From Granulibacter bethesdensis (GTDB lineage Bacteria > Pseudomonadota > Alphaproteobacteria > Acetobacterales > Acetobacteraceae), in assembly GCF_001889525.1 (NCBI RefSeq), contig NZ_CP018192.1, forward strand, positions 620,001-684,000: a stretch of 64,000 nt of DNA, given 5' to 3'. The translations under genes and the position numbers were made by a program. The number at the start of each line of letters is the position of its first letter. Position 1 is the first letter of the stretch. This document shows positions 7,845 through 16,686 of this stretch, in pieces. The notes under the pieces are model-generated. The model saw only the letters and a program-made list of their open reading frames with translations. It was not told where the DNA came from and searched no databases.

Positions 7845-10800
7845 TTAACCAAAGGCGCTTCTTTCAATGGTTTTCACATCCAGAAGCGTGATTGTGCTTT
7901 GATCGGATAGGGTAAATACCTTGCCTGCAGATGTATTGATGGCGTTGGTAAAGGCAGAATCAATATCTGCTGACCCGTAACCGTTCAGCACAATGCGATC
8001 TTCCCAGGTATGGAAATTCTGGATTGTGTAATGCGCACCGGCCTGGCCCGCATTCAGAACAAACAGATCAACAGCTGCATTAGCCTGGCTTGCATTGCCG
8101 ATCAGCGTGTTATCGCCGGTTCCAGCATACATGATTGTTCCGGAACCTTGCGATCCGTCCAGTGTCTCCTGACCACTGCCGGCAATCAGGATATTGTTTT
8201 GGCCCCGTGATGTCAGAACATCTCCGTTGCCGCCACCAGTGACTGTTGAGTTATTGCCTGCCTGGATAAGATTGGAACCTGCGGTGCCTCCCTTGAAATA
8301 TCCATTCTGGCCACTCCATACGGTTATATTGCCTGTGCCACCTTCGATCGTATCGGACGTATCTGGGTAGCCTGTATTGCCAAAATAAAGCAGGTGACCC
8401 CTACCATTAAAGACGGTCGTGTTGGCAGCTCCCGTGGCAACAGTTGCATTGCCGGAATCCAGAATGACCAGAGCGCGGGCATTGCCAGCATAATATGTCA
8501 GATCACCGGTTCCGCCGAACAGTGTTGATGTACCTATCGACTGGATATTGCCTACGATAGTGCTGGCACCTGTTCCATTGATGAAAGTCGTAGAGTTGTT
8601 GGCCGTCATAAAGACGCCGGCATTGCTGCCAACGACGGTATTGGCAGCACCAGCCGCGTAAATTGTATCCTTACCCTGGCTCCAGGCCAGATTGCCATCC
8701 CCGATGAGCTGTACTTGGCTACCCGCTTGACCGGTCAGGATTTTGCTGCCTGCTCCAAGAGCTTCAATCGTATCCTGTCCCTGGCCGCCATAAATTGTGG
8801 TATTGCCAACATTATCGACAAAATTTGTACTTCCGCCTCCACCAACAAGCTGCGACCCGTGCCCACCTGCAGTCAGTGTACCGCCGTTTGGTCCGCTGAC
8901 CAGCGTATCCGCTCCACTGCCTCCCATAATGAGATCACGGGAAGCGCCCCCCACCAGCAGGCGGGGAGTAGATGTGTTGTTCTGAATTGTAATAGGCGCG
9001 GACGCAGATGTCTGAATCTGGGGAGAAAGCGAAACGGTTTCAGGATGAAGAGGTGAGAAGGCAAGCTGTTGAAGGGCTGTCGAAACCTGACTGACGGTCC
9101 CGGTAACAGTATAGGTTTTTCCATCAGCGCTCAGCGTGCCGTTGCCCAGATGGCTGTAGATTCCTTCAGCATTGGCTCCCAGTGTTGCTGTGGCCGTGAT
9201 AATGGTATTGGGATCCACTGCAGTAAAAAATTGATCTGCAAATGGCAGCAAAGCGGATTTCAAGGCGATTGTTCCGTTGCGGGATGTCGTGCCTGCGTTA
9301 TTCGTCACATTCAGGTTAATTGTTGAGGTTGAAACCTGCCCGGTTGCAGCCTGCCCTGCTGTCTGTGTGAATGTAAGCGTATTCAGAATGTTGGTGACAT
9401 GGGCCGGGCTGCCGGAAATAGTAAAGGTTTTCCCGTCAGCGCTGACAGTTCCATAAAGGCTTGGGTCAGTAAATGTGCCACTGGCACCAGTGATGGTGAC
9501 CGTTGCTGTTATACCTTCTCCACTCTGCTGGGAGACGGTCACGCCCGACAGAATGGACAGCGGAACCTGATCTGTGCCGGACTGGCTGGAATTAAAGCCT
9601 GTGATTGTTGGTGTCAGTGAATCCTCGATAGCAAGTTTGGATGAGCCGTCGGAATCCTGGATCACGGCAACCCGTTTGGCAGCATAATTGCCTGTCAGTT
9701 GCAGAGTATAGGATGTCGTGCCGTCGGTGACCGTCAAACGATCTGTTGCGCTATCAATCGTTGCTGACACGGCGCTGGTATAGGACAGGGTGTTGAGGTC
9801 AATGTAATCACCATTGGAAAAGCCCTGGATGATTGCATTCTGACTGGCCGCCGGATCATTGATTTGAAGCAGGCCGCCTGTACCCTCCATATCAATCGTT
9901 CCGGACAGATGGCCGCCTGAAGAGACGATCAGGGTTCCGTTGCCGGAAACAATCGTATTGGCCGCTGTGCCACCGGAGGAGATTATCTGCATGCCTCCGC
10001 TATTGACAGTGGTCCCGCTGGCGATCCCCCCGTTCATCACAAGCATCGATGAAACCGTACTTGTATCAAGCAACACGCTGCTGGAGGTGATCCCTGACGA
10101 TACAATGATATTTTCCTGACGGCCGGTGATCAGGGTGCTTCCATCTCCGCTATCCTGTGTCTGGCTGAAGGCCCAGCCGCTGTAATCACCCTGTAATTTG
10201 AGGTGATAAGCTTGTCCTGATCCGGAAATGGTCAGCAAATGACTGGTATTATCATAAGAAACCGTTCTGCTGCCCTGCATGTATCGAAGTGAATTCAGGT
10301 CGATGATGTCGCCATTGCTGAAGCCATTGATCTGCGCGCCTGATGCCAGAGCTGTGGGGGATGCAATCTCAAGCCTTGCCCCTGTTCCGCTCATGGTCAG
10401 GGTTCCAGAAAGTGTGCCGCCATTCTGGATGGTCAGCGTACCCGCTCCATCGATGACCGAGTTCGATGCAACACCACCTTGATAGACATATTGCAGACCA
10501 CCACTATGAATAATGGAGGCAGCGGCTCTTCCGCCTGCGGAAACACGTTGCGTTCCCCCGCTGGAAATATCTGTCTGGCCGGCATAACCAAGAACAAGCT
10601 GTACACCATTGGCTCCAACAGTGCTGCTGGTTGCAAAGCCTGTGTACTGTGTATTGCCGCTCCAGCTCTGTCCCATAACCCACATATAATTCTGTGGGTT
10701 GCTGCCACCGATAGACAGGCTGTCAGCGGCAGACGTCACGATAATTCCAAGACGACGGGCCGTCAGCAAAAGAGACTGGTCCTGAGCATCAGATGATGAT

Positions 10801-13541
10801 GATACGCCCCAGCCTGTATAATCACCGGACAGGCGCAGCCGGTACGTATCCTGACCGCTGGTGACGGACAGATAACTGATATTATCGTTGTTGGCCGATG
10901 TGGAATCGATAGAAACGAGTGTTCCGGCCGCAGTCGCATTGATAGAGCCAAGGTCGAGCCTGTCCCCTTCATCAAACCCGTTAATGAGCGGATTGGCGGC
11001 GAGAGAGGAAGGCGCATCTATTTTCAGCAGGCTGCCTGAGCCTGCCATATAAACCGTATCGCTTAACAGACCGCCGCTGGCGACTTCAATGGTCCCGCTG
11101 CCTGATATTGTCGTGGTTGAAGCCAGCCCACCTGAAGAGATAATCAGATGGCCGCCCTCGCTTATTGTTGTGAAGAATGATGAGCCACCGGAAAGAACAA
11201 TCTGGCTGCCTCCATCTATAATGGAAACGCTGGTAGCGGTTCCCCCTTCTGATAGTGTTTGGAGACCACCACTTTGAACAAGAGTGTTTTCTACGGAGCC
11301 ACCGTTGGCAACAATTTGTACACCACTATTGAAAATAGCAGCATCCAATGAAGAACCCGAAACCGTTTCCGCTCCATAGAGCTGTGTATTAGATGCGATT
11401 CCGGTAACACTCTGTATACCGCCGGCAGAAACCTGGGACGATATTGCATACGCTCCGGCTTCAATAATCTGGCTGCCACCAGAAAGAATAACGTTACTGT
11501 TCGTTGATGCACCATTACTGATATGGGCAATGCCACCGCTGGAAATATAGGTGAACTGAACTATGCTGTTCTGTGCGGCAAAAAGCTGCGTGGCAGACGT
11601 GGAAAGATCGGCGCCCAGAGTAAAATTGCTCAGTACTTCGCCAGAGCTCGTATAATAATAACGGTTCAGAGCTTTGATCAGTGTGCTGCCATCTGTTTGG
11701 TCCGCATAAGAAACAAATTGCCAGCCGGGATCTGTCTGCGGCTGCGATAGAAGCAGGGTGTATTGAATGCCGGAAGCGGAAACAATCAACTCACCTGAGT
11801 TGTAACTGATCTGAGCATTGGAAGAGTAGGAAATATTATTGAAATCAATGCTGTCTCCCTCGGAGAATCCGTATATGCTCAGGAAGGAAGAATAGCTGTC
11901 TGTACTGTTCAGAACGATTTTGGATCCGGTTCCAGAAAGGCCGATAGCTCCCTTTATCTTGGCTCCTGAATCAACAATCAGAGTTCCTGCCCCGCTGATC
12001 ACGGTGCCCGATACTATGCCGCCGACACGCCAGCTGGAATCATACATGACGTGCTGCACCCCGCCATCCAAAACGGTGGTGTTAAAAGCCGTGCCTCCGC
12101 CACGAATTTCCTGAATGCCGCCACTGCTGACGATTGTTGCGTAGGCACCGTAAGAGGCAGGGATTGACGTGCTGTATGGTCCGTAAATGCGTTCTATTCC
12201 GCCATTCAGAACCTGTGTTCCGCTGGTAATGCCTCCGCTGGACCATATGGCAACTCCGCCGGCCTGAAGAATGCCGCCACTGCTGATAATGGTGTTTTGT
12301 GCAATGGCCGATGGCCCTATGACGCTTTGGCTGCCTCCGTTTTCAATCTGAGTGCTGGACGCAGTGCCATGAACAATCTGGGAACCACCTGATTGGACCA
12401 TCGTGCTGATGGCAATAGGGCTGTAGAGCGAATGAAAGCCTGGCCCTTCAATGGTTTCTGTGCTGCTGTCAGAGACAATTGTGCCGGATGTAGCACCGTA
12501 ATTGTCGAGCGCGCCTCCTTGCGCCAGAACGGTGCTGATCGCTTGTCCGCCATATTGGACAGTCAGCAGGCTTCCACTTTGAACCTGTGTGGCGGAGGCG
12601 ATGCCGCCTCCCATAACGATACCGTTGAGATAATCGGCGCTAGTGTCATTTTTCAGCAACAATCCGCTTGAGACCGTATTGTTGCCCACAGAAACGGTAT
12701 TCCCCCGTATGACGAGAAGTGTTGAACCGTCGGAATCCGCAATTGTTTTCAGCTTTTCTGTGCCGCTCAGAGTGGCCCTTAGGGCGAGCGTAAAGCGATC
12801 TGTGCCATTTGTTATGGTGGCGGTTGGATTGTTGCCGGATGTATAAGTGACAGATGTATTGCCTGATGAGAATTGCAGATTATTGATGTCGATGACGTCG
12901 GAAGAATCAAAATCTGAAATATAGAACCCGCTTGCCAGAGCAGCCTGATTGTTAAGGGTCAGATGTCCGCTGACGATGCTGGTTGCGCCATCAATAGTCC
13001 CACCTGAATCAATAACCAGGGAACCGCCACGACTGATGACTGCGCTGACCGCTGTTCCACCCGTGTAAACATGCTCTATTGCACCGTTATGAATGACGGT
13101 GGAGGTGGCAACTCCACCCCTGGAAACATTGACAGTGCCTGCAATCAAGTCAGCGCCGTCCAGGCTGCCGCCTTGGCTGACATCGACGGTGCCAGAAACT
13201 ATGCTTGCCTCAGAGGCGTAGCCATAGACATACATTCTGGCGCCTCCATCAATGATGGTTCTATTCGCTGCGCCACCCTCCAAGATAGATAATGCTGCTG
13301 CAAAACCGGATACGGTTGCATTGCGGTCAATGCCACCACTGAAAATCAGGCTGGCACCCCATGTTCCAATCTGACTGTTGGACGTGATGCCACCCGATTC
13401 TGTGTAAATGGTAACGCGTGGTTGGACTATTGTGCCAATCGCAATACCTCCGTTTTCAACCGCGAGCTGGCTGATGCTGCCGGATTGGTCAACGACAATA
13501 CCCGATGAGGTCTGGCCTGAACTGATGATTAACTGTGACAA
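7845..13541 (-). CDS. Giant AIDA-like/RTX-like repeat surface protein
   Basis: A 1,898-residue protein almost wholly built of repeats. Residues 1-1300 carry AIDA/pertactin-like beta-helix repeats of the form SGG-x-Q-x-V-x-x-GG-x-A. They are broken by five copies of an about 80-residue module centred near residues 217, 564, 862, 1080 and 1247, each with a G-x-x-x-GD-x-(I/L)-D-(L/I/F)-N core and a DGSTL-like end. Residues about 1310-1520 hold two Ig/cadherin-like units (SADGKTFTISG, SADGKTYTVTG). Residues about 1525-1870 hold RTX-like glycine-aspartate repeats (GGSGADTL, GGQGQDTI). There is no N-terminal signal peptide and no C-terminal autotransporter barrel, so type I secretion via a C-terminal signal is the likely route. 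The only in-frame start near the 5' end is TTG at 13541, without a clear Shine-Dalgarno. Base composition is much more AT-rich than its neighbours. It is probably an adhesin or biofilm protein; no enzymatic domain is visible. Confidence 0.85.
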   Translation of the reverse strand: MSQLIISSGQTSSGIVVDQSGSISQLAVENGGIAIGTIVQPRVTIYTESGGITSNSQIGTWGASLIFSGGIDRNATVSGFAAALSILEGGAANRTIIDGGARMYVYGYASEASIVSGTVDVSQGGSLDGADLIAGTVNVSRGGVATSTVIHNGAIEHVYTGGTAVSAVISRGGSLVIDSGGTIDGATSIVSGHLTLNNQAALASGFYISDFDSSDVIDINNLQFSSGNTSVTYTSGNNPTATITNGTDRFTLALRATLSGTEKLKTIADSDGSTLLVIRGNTVSVGNNTVSSGLLLKNDTSADYLNGIVMGGGIASATQVQSGSLLTVQYGGQAISTVLAQGGALDNYGATSGTIVSDSSTETIEGPGFHSLYSPIAISTMVQSGGSQIVHGTASSTQIENGGSQSVIGPSAIAQNTIISSGGILQAGGVAIWSSGGITSGTQVLNGGIERIYGPYSTSIPASYGAYATIVSSGGIQEIRGGGTAFNTTVLDGGVQHVMYDSSWRVGGIVSGTVISGAGTLIVDSGAKIKGAIGLSGTGSKIVLNSTDSYSSFLSIYGFSEGDSIDFNNISYSSNAQISYNSGELIVSASGIQYTLLLSQPQTDPGWQFVSYADQTDGSTLIKALNRYYYTSSGEVLSNFTLGADLSTSATQLFAAQNSIVQFTYISSGGIAHISNGASTNSNVILSGGSQIIEAGAYAISSQVSAGGIQSVTGIASNTQLYGAETVSGSSLDAAIFNSGVQIVANGGSVENTLVQSGGLQTLSEGGTATSVSIIDGGSQIVLSGGSSFFTTISEGGHLIISSGGLASTTTISGSGTIEVASGGLLSDTVYMAGSGSLLKIDAPSSLAANPLINGFDEGDRLDLGSINATAAGTLVSIDSTSANNDNISYLSVTSGQDTYRLRLSGDYTGWGVSSSSDAQDQSLLLTARRLGIIVTSAADSLSIGGSNPQNYMWVMGQSWSGNTQYTGFATSSTVGANGVQLVLGYAGQTDISSGGTQRVSAGGRAAASIIHSGGLQYVYQGGVASNSVIDGAGTLTIQNGGTLSGTLTMSGTGARLEIASPTALASGAQINGFSNGDIIDLNSLRYMQGSRTVSYDNTSHLLTISGSGQAYHLKLQGDYSGWAFSQTQDSGDGSTLITGRQENIIVSSGITSSSVLLDTSTVSSMLVMNGGIASGTTVNSGGMQIISSGGTAANTIVSGNGTLIVSSGGHLSGTIDMEGTGGLLQINDPAASQNAIIQGFSNGDYIDLNTLSYTSAVSATIDSATDRLTVTDGTTSYTLQLTGNYAAKRVAVIQDSDGSSKLAIEDSLTPTITGFNSSQSGTDQVPLSILSGVTVSQQSGEGITATVTITGASGTFTDPSLYGTVSADGKTFTISGSPAHVTNILNTLTFTQTAGQAATGQVSTSTINLNVTNNAGTTSRNGTIALKSALLPFADQFFTAVDPNTIITATATLGANAEGIYSHLGNGTLSADGKTYTVTGTVSQVSTALQQLAFSPLHPETVSLSPQIQTSASAPITIQNNTSTPRLLVGGASRDLIMGGSGADTLVSGPNGGTLTAGGHGSQLVGGGGSTNFVDNVGNTTIYGGQGQDTIEALGAGSKILTGQAGSQVQLIGDGNLAWSQGKDTIYAAGAANTVVGSNAGVFMTANNSTTFINGTGASTIVGNIQSIGTSTLFGGTGDLTYYAGNARALVILDSGNATVATGAANTTVFNGRGHLLYFGNTGYPDTSDTIEGGTGNITVWSGQNGYFKGGTAGSNLIQAGNNSTVTGGGNGDVLTSRGQNNILIAGSGQETLDGSQGSGTIMYAGTGDNTLIGNASQANAAVDLFVLNAGQAGAHYTIQNFHTWEDRIVLNGYGSADIDSAFTNAINTSAGKVFTLSDQSTITLLDVKTIERSAFG

Positions 13542-13740
13542 TAGATGAATCCATGTAATTAATTTATATGTAAATATACTTTACAGTAATATGCAGGATG
13601 ATTTCGATAAAATCAAAAGATTTATCGTATATTTGGAAATGAATTGGCATATTTGGGAGAAATTTGGTTTAATGATTTAAATTCATAAAATTTATGGTTT
13701 GTAAAAAGATAATTTATTTTTTTATTTAGTTTATTTTGGT
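13542..13740. other. AT-rich spacer upstream of giant repeat gene
   Basis: About 200 bases strikingly richer in A+T than the flanks, with no credible ORF. It presumably contains the promoter of the minus-strand repeat-protein gene and may be a silencer or nucleoid-protein binding region. It marks an abrupt composition boundary with the ribosomal cluster. Confidence 0.6.
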
Positions 13741-13799
13741 TGGTGGCGACATTGAGGGGAGTTACCCATCGAACGCGGGGCGGGTGCGCGTGTCTGGCG

Positions 13800-13808
13800 T
13801 GCTATGAT
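13800..13808 (+). promoter_or_regulatory. Possible extended -10 promoter for rplK operon
   Basis: TGCTATGAT matches an extended -10 element (TGn followed by TATGAT). No good -35 is seen at the expected spacing. It would start a transcript about 165 bases upstream of rplK. Confidence 0.4.
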
Positions 13809-13863
13809 GCTGGACAGGCCGGATGTGATCCGCTAAAGGCGCCTGCTCAATCGGAACGTGGGA

Positions 13864-13952
13864 GACCGGTTCACTCGCTCGCTGGCCCTGATCGGGGCTG
13901 GTGGGTTCTTCGTGCTTTGGTGCGGAGTGAGGCGGTCGTGTGAACCACGGTC
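13864..13952 (+). promoter_or_regulatory. Structured 5' leader of rplK-rplA
   Basis: Arms GACCGGTTCAC (13864-13874) and GTGAACCACGGTC (13940-13952) pair as an 11-bp stem with a 2-base bulge, closing a GC-rich domain that ends about 26 bases before the rplK start. Ribosomal protein L1 represses this operon in other bacteria by binding the leader, so autogenous control is plausible, but no L1 site was matched in detail. Confidence 0.45.
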
Positions 13953-13978
13953 CTGGATGACTAACAGGAGCCAGGATT

Positions 13979-14413
13979 ATGGCAAAAAAGATCGTCGGCT
14001 ACGTCAAGCTGCAGATCCCTGCGGGCAAGGCGAATCCCTCTCCGCCGGTTGGCCCGGCGCTGGGTCAGCGCGGCCTGAACATCATGCAGTTCTGCAAGGA
14101 ATTCAATGCGGCCACACAGGCCATGGAACCCGGTATGCCGGTTCCGGTGGTGATCACTGCCTATGCTGACCGCACATTCAGCTTCATCACCAAGACTCCG
14201 CCGAACACCTATTTCCTGCTGAAGGCAGCAAAGGTGCAGAAGGGGTCTCCCACGGTTGGCAAGAGCGCTGCGGTGGGCCGTGTGACCATGTCCCAGTTGC
14301 GTGAAATCGCGGAAACCAAGTTCCAGGACATGAACGCGAACGATATTGACGGTGCCGTCCGGATGCTGGCGGGTTCCGCCAAATCCATGGGCCTGACCGT
14401 GGTGGAGGGCTGA
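13979..14413 (+). CDS. rplK: 50S ribosomal protein L11
   Basis: A 144-residue L11, which with 23S rRNA helices 43-44 forms the GTPase-associated centre and is needed for RelA activation and efficient factor binding. The start [20 protein letters not shown] and the proline-rich N-domain [12 protein letters not shown] are diagnostic. The C-terminal rRNA-binding domain ends [14 protein letters not shown] Shine-Dalgarno AGGAG sits 8 bases before the ATG. It is the first gene of the L11-L1-L10-L7/L12-RpoBC cluster. The usual secE-nusG pair is not upstream; the giant repeat gene on the opposite strand is there instead. Confidence 0.98.
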   Translation: MAKKIVGYVKLQIPAGKANPSPPVGPALGQRGLNIMQFCKEFNAATQAMEPGMPVPVVITAYADRTFSFITKTPPNTYFLLKAAKVQKGSPTVGKSAAVGRVTMSQLREIAETKFQDMNANDIDGAVRMLAGSAKSMGLTVVEG

Positions 14414-14417
14414 TCCG

Positions 14418-15110
14418 ATGGTACATAACAAGCGTCTGAAAGCGGCTCGCGCATCCGTCGACAGCACAAAGTTCTATCCGTTGACCGAGGCCGTGGCGCT
14501 GGCGAAGACCAACGCCCGTGCGAAGTTCGACGAGACGATCGAAATCTCCCTGAATCTCGGCATTGATCCGCGTCACGCGGACCAGATGGTGCGTGGTCTG
14601 GTCTCGCTGCCGAATGGCACAGGCAAGACCCTGCGTGTCGGCGTGTTTGCCCGTGGCCCGAAGGCCGAGGAAGCGAAAGCTGCCGGTGCCGATGTGGTCG
14701 GCGCTGAAGATCTGGCGGAGCTGGTGCAGAACGGCACCATTGAGTTCGATCGCTGCATTGCGACCCCCGATATGATGGCTCTGGTTGGTCGTCTGGGCAA
14801 AATCCTTGGCCCGCGCGGCTTGATGCCGAACCCGAAGCTCGGCACTGTGACCATGGACGTCAAGGGCGCAGTCACCGCGGCCAAGTCCGGTCAGATCGAG
14901 TTCCGTGCCGAAAAGGCCGGCATCATCCATGCCGGTATTGGCAAGGCGAGCTTTGACGCTGACAAACTGGTCGAGAACATCCGCGCTCTGGTCGACGCTA
15001 TCCAAAAGGCGAAGCCGACCGGTGCGAAAGGAACCTATCTTCAGAAAGCTGCGCTCAGCTCCTCCATGGGGCCTGGCATGCGTCTGGATGTATCGTCCCT
15101 GACGGCCTGA
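14418..15110 (+). CDS. rplA: 50S ribosomal protein L1
   Basis: A 230-residue L1, the protein of the mobile L1 stalk that helps release E-site tRNA and acts as translational repressor of its own operon in other bacteria. Diagnostic segments are [20 protein letters not shown] near residue 36, LPNGTGK, and the conserved [15 protein letters not shown] near 130. The 4-base gap to rplK indicates translational coupling. A 7-bp hairpin (ACCGGAT/ATCCGGT, 15110-15128) begins at the stop codon. Confidence 0.98.
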   Translation: MVHNKRLKAARASVDSTKFYPLTEAVALAKTNARAKFDETIEISLNLGIDPRHADQMVRGLVSLPNGTGKTLRVGVFARGPKAEEAKAAGADVVGAEDLAELVQNGTIEFDRCIATPDMMALVGRLGKILGPRGLMPNPKLGTVTMDVKGAVTAAKSGQIEFRAEKAGIIHAGIGKASFDADKLVENIRALVDAIQKAKPTGAKGTYLQKAALSSSMGPGMRLDVSSLTA

Positions 15111-15428
15111 CCGGATAGAGCATCCGGTTGAATGGAATACGCTTCGCTTGGCATCTGTCGGGCGGAGCGGGCAGGGAAGCTCAGGCTTCCCGATATCCTG
15201 TCCAAGACCACACGTGCCGCGTCGGATCATGATCCGGGTTGGCTTAAAGGGAAAAGCCGTAGGCAATACCCGCGCGTGGAAGACGGGTCGGTCATTGGGT
15301 GGGACTATGTTCTGCCTCTGATGTCGGTTCCGGATAAAGGACAGGCGAATGCATCGCCGTTGATGCGGGGATGCATGGGTAACTGATCCGGCGGGGTGGT
15401 CCTGCCGGATTGAACAGGAGTGAGTGCG
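15111..15428 (+). promoter_or_regulatory. Long rplA-rplJ spacer, probable L10 leader
   Basis: A 318-base spacer without a convincing gene. It begins with a hairpin at the rplA stop. It ends with a 7-bp hairpin ATCCGGC/GCCGGAT (15386-15410) immediately before the AGGAG ribosome-binding site of rplJ. In many bacteria the L10(L7/L12)4 complex binds this spacer to repress rplJL translation. Position and length fit such a leader; I did not match the kink-turn consensus base by base. Confidence 0.5.
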
Positions 15429-15947
15429 TTGGAGCGTACGGAGAAGCGAGAATTCGTTGCCTCCCTCGCCGCCGTGTTCGCGGAAACCTCGATTGTTGTC
15501 GTCACCCAGAACAAGGGTCTGACGGTGGCAGAGGTGACCGAGCTGCGTCGGCGGGTCAGGGCGGCAGGTGCGAATTACAAGGTCGCCAAGAACCGTCTGG
15601 CCAACCTCGCCCTGGAAGGGTCCCAGTTCGAAGGCATCAAGCCGCTGCTGAAAGGTCCGACCGCGCTTGCGTGGTCTGAGGATCCAGTCGCTGCAGCAAA
15701 GGTTGTCGTCGACTTCGCCAAGACCAATGACAAGCTGGCTATTCTCGGCGGTTCTCTTGGCAGCCAGACGCTTGATGCGTCCGGCGTCAAGGCGCTTGCC
15801 GATCTGCCGTCTCTGGACACGCTGCGTGCGCAGCTCGTGGGGCTCATCTCGACCCCTGCGACGCGTATCGCTGGCGTCCTCCAGGCACCGGCTGGCCAGC
15901 TGGCACGGGTCTTCGGGGCTTATTCCAAGAAGGAAGAGGCGGCCTGA
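15429..15947 (+). CDS. rplJ: 50S ribosomal protein L10
   Basis: A 172-residue L10, the stalk base protein that anchors L7/L12 dimers on the ribosome. It starts [17 protein letters not shown]. The start is best taken as TTG at 15429, because AGGAG (15416-15420) lies 8 bases upstream. The alternative GTG at 15420 overlaps that Shine-Dalgarno and adds residues the family lacks. The N-terminal rRNA-binding domain contains [12 protein letters not shown] near residue 52. The C-terminal helix that carries L7/L12 ends [12 protein letters not shown]. It is followed after 89 bases by rplL. Confidence 0.96.
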   Translation: MERTEKREFVASLAAVFAETSIVVVTQNKGLTVAEVTELRRRVRAAGANYKVAKNRLANLALEGSQFEGIKPLLKGPTALAWSEDPVAAAKVVVDFAKTNDKLAILGGSLGSQTLDASGVKALADLPSLDTLRAQLVGLISTPATRIAGVLQAPAGQLARVFGAYSKKEEAA

Positions 15948-16036
15948 TCGGCCCGATTCTCATCGGAAAAGTGATCAACTGTTCAGGCAAAGGCTTGAAC
16001 GGACCGGAACAACGACTAAACTAAAGGCATAAACAA

Positions 16037-16414
16037 ATGGCTGATCTGTCAAACCTGGTTGAGCAGCTGTCCAGCCTGACCGTCCTCGAGGCGGCTGAGC
16101 TGTCCAAGCTGTTGGAAGAAAAGTGGGGCGTCTCCGCCGCCGCTCCGGTTGCCGTGGCTGCTGCCCCGGCTGCTGGCGCTGCTGCTGCTCCGGCTGAAGA
16201 GCAGACCGAATTCACTGTCATCCTGGCGAAGGCCGGTGACAAGAAGATCAACGTCATCAAGGAAATCCGCACCATCACCGGTCTGGGCCTGAAGGAAGCC
16301 AAGGATCTGGTCGAAGGCGCGCCGAAGACCGTGAAGGAAGGCGTGAACAAGGACGAAGCCGAGAAGATCAAGAAGGTGCTGGAAGAGCAGGGCGCCGCTG
16401 TCGAGATCAAATAA
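16037..16414 (+). CDS. rplL: 50S ribosomal protein L7/L12
   Basis: A 125-residue stalk protein, normally present as several dimers on L10, that recruits and stimulates translational GTPases. The N-terminal dimerisation domain ([20 protein letters not shown]) is followed by an Ala/Pro-rich flexible hinge ([20 protein letters not shown]). The globular factor-binding domain contains [20 protein letters not shown]. The length is normal. The 272-base gap to rpoB carries two strong hairpins. Confidence 0.98.
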   Translation: MADLSNLVEQLSSLTVLEAAELSKLLEEKWGVSAAAPVAVAAAPAAGAAAAPAEEQTEFTVILAKAGDKKINVIKEIRTITGLGLKEAKDLVEGAPKTVKEGVNKDEAEKIKKVLEEQGAAVEIK

Positions 16415-16454
16415 GGCCGTTTCCGGGGTTTGCCCTGGATGTTGAATACGGTGT

Positions 16455-16481
16455 GGGCGGAAATGTATATCATTTCCGCCC
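16455..16481 (+). promoter_or_regulatory. Hairpin 1 in rplL-rpoB spacer
   Basis: Perfect 11-bp stem GGGCGGAAATG/CATTTCCGCCC with the 5-base loop TATAT. No T-run follows, so it resembles an RNase III-type processing structure rather than a terminator. In enteric bacteria the rplL-rpoB spacer is processed by RNase III at an analogous place. Confidence 0.6.
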
Positions 16482-16493
16482 CATCGGTCGTTG

Positions 16494-16516
16494 CAGCCGG
16501 ATAGTCCGGCTGTTTC
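16494..16516 (+). terminator. Attenuator-like hairpin 2 in rplL-rpoB spacer
   Basis: Perfect 8-bp stem CAGCCGGA/TCCGGCTG with a 3-base loop, followed by TTTCTG. The short T-stretch suggests a partial terminator that would lower rpoBC expression relative to the ribosomal stalk genes, as known for the enteric operon. Confidence 0.55.
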
Positions 16517-16686
16517 TGTCGCATCGGGGTTCGGCAGAGCTCTGTTTGCAAACGCCTCTTCCCGGGCGGCCATGGGAAGATTCAGGGCGACGTTATTGGC
16601 CGGGCTTGACGCCGGACTATCGGGTGAAGGTATCCTCCTTCGCTGCGGACCCGGCGGAGTGAGATTTCGGGATCTAAGGGCAGGGC

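Noticed and set aside
7845-13541. CRISPR array or DNA tandem repeat in the giant gene
   Set aside because: Repetition is at protein level with variable spacing and diverged bases; no regular direct DNA repeat with spacers was seen.
15132-15386. 84-codon frame in the rplA-rplJ spacer
   Set aside because: No Shine-Dalgarno or family resemblance; position fits a regulatory leader.
15420-15428. GTG 15420 as rplJ start
   Set aside because: It overlaps its own Shine-Dalgarno AGGAG; TTG 15429 has correct spacing and gives the usual N-terminus.
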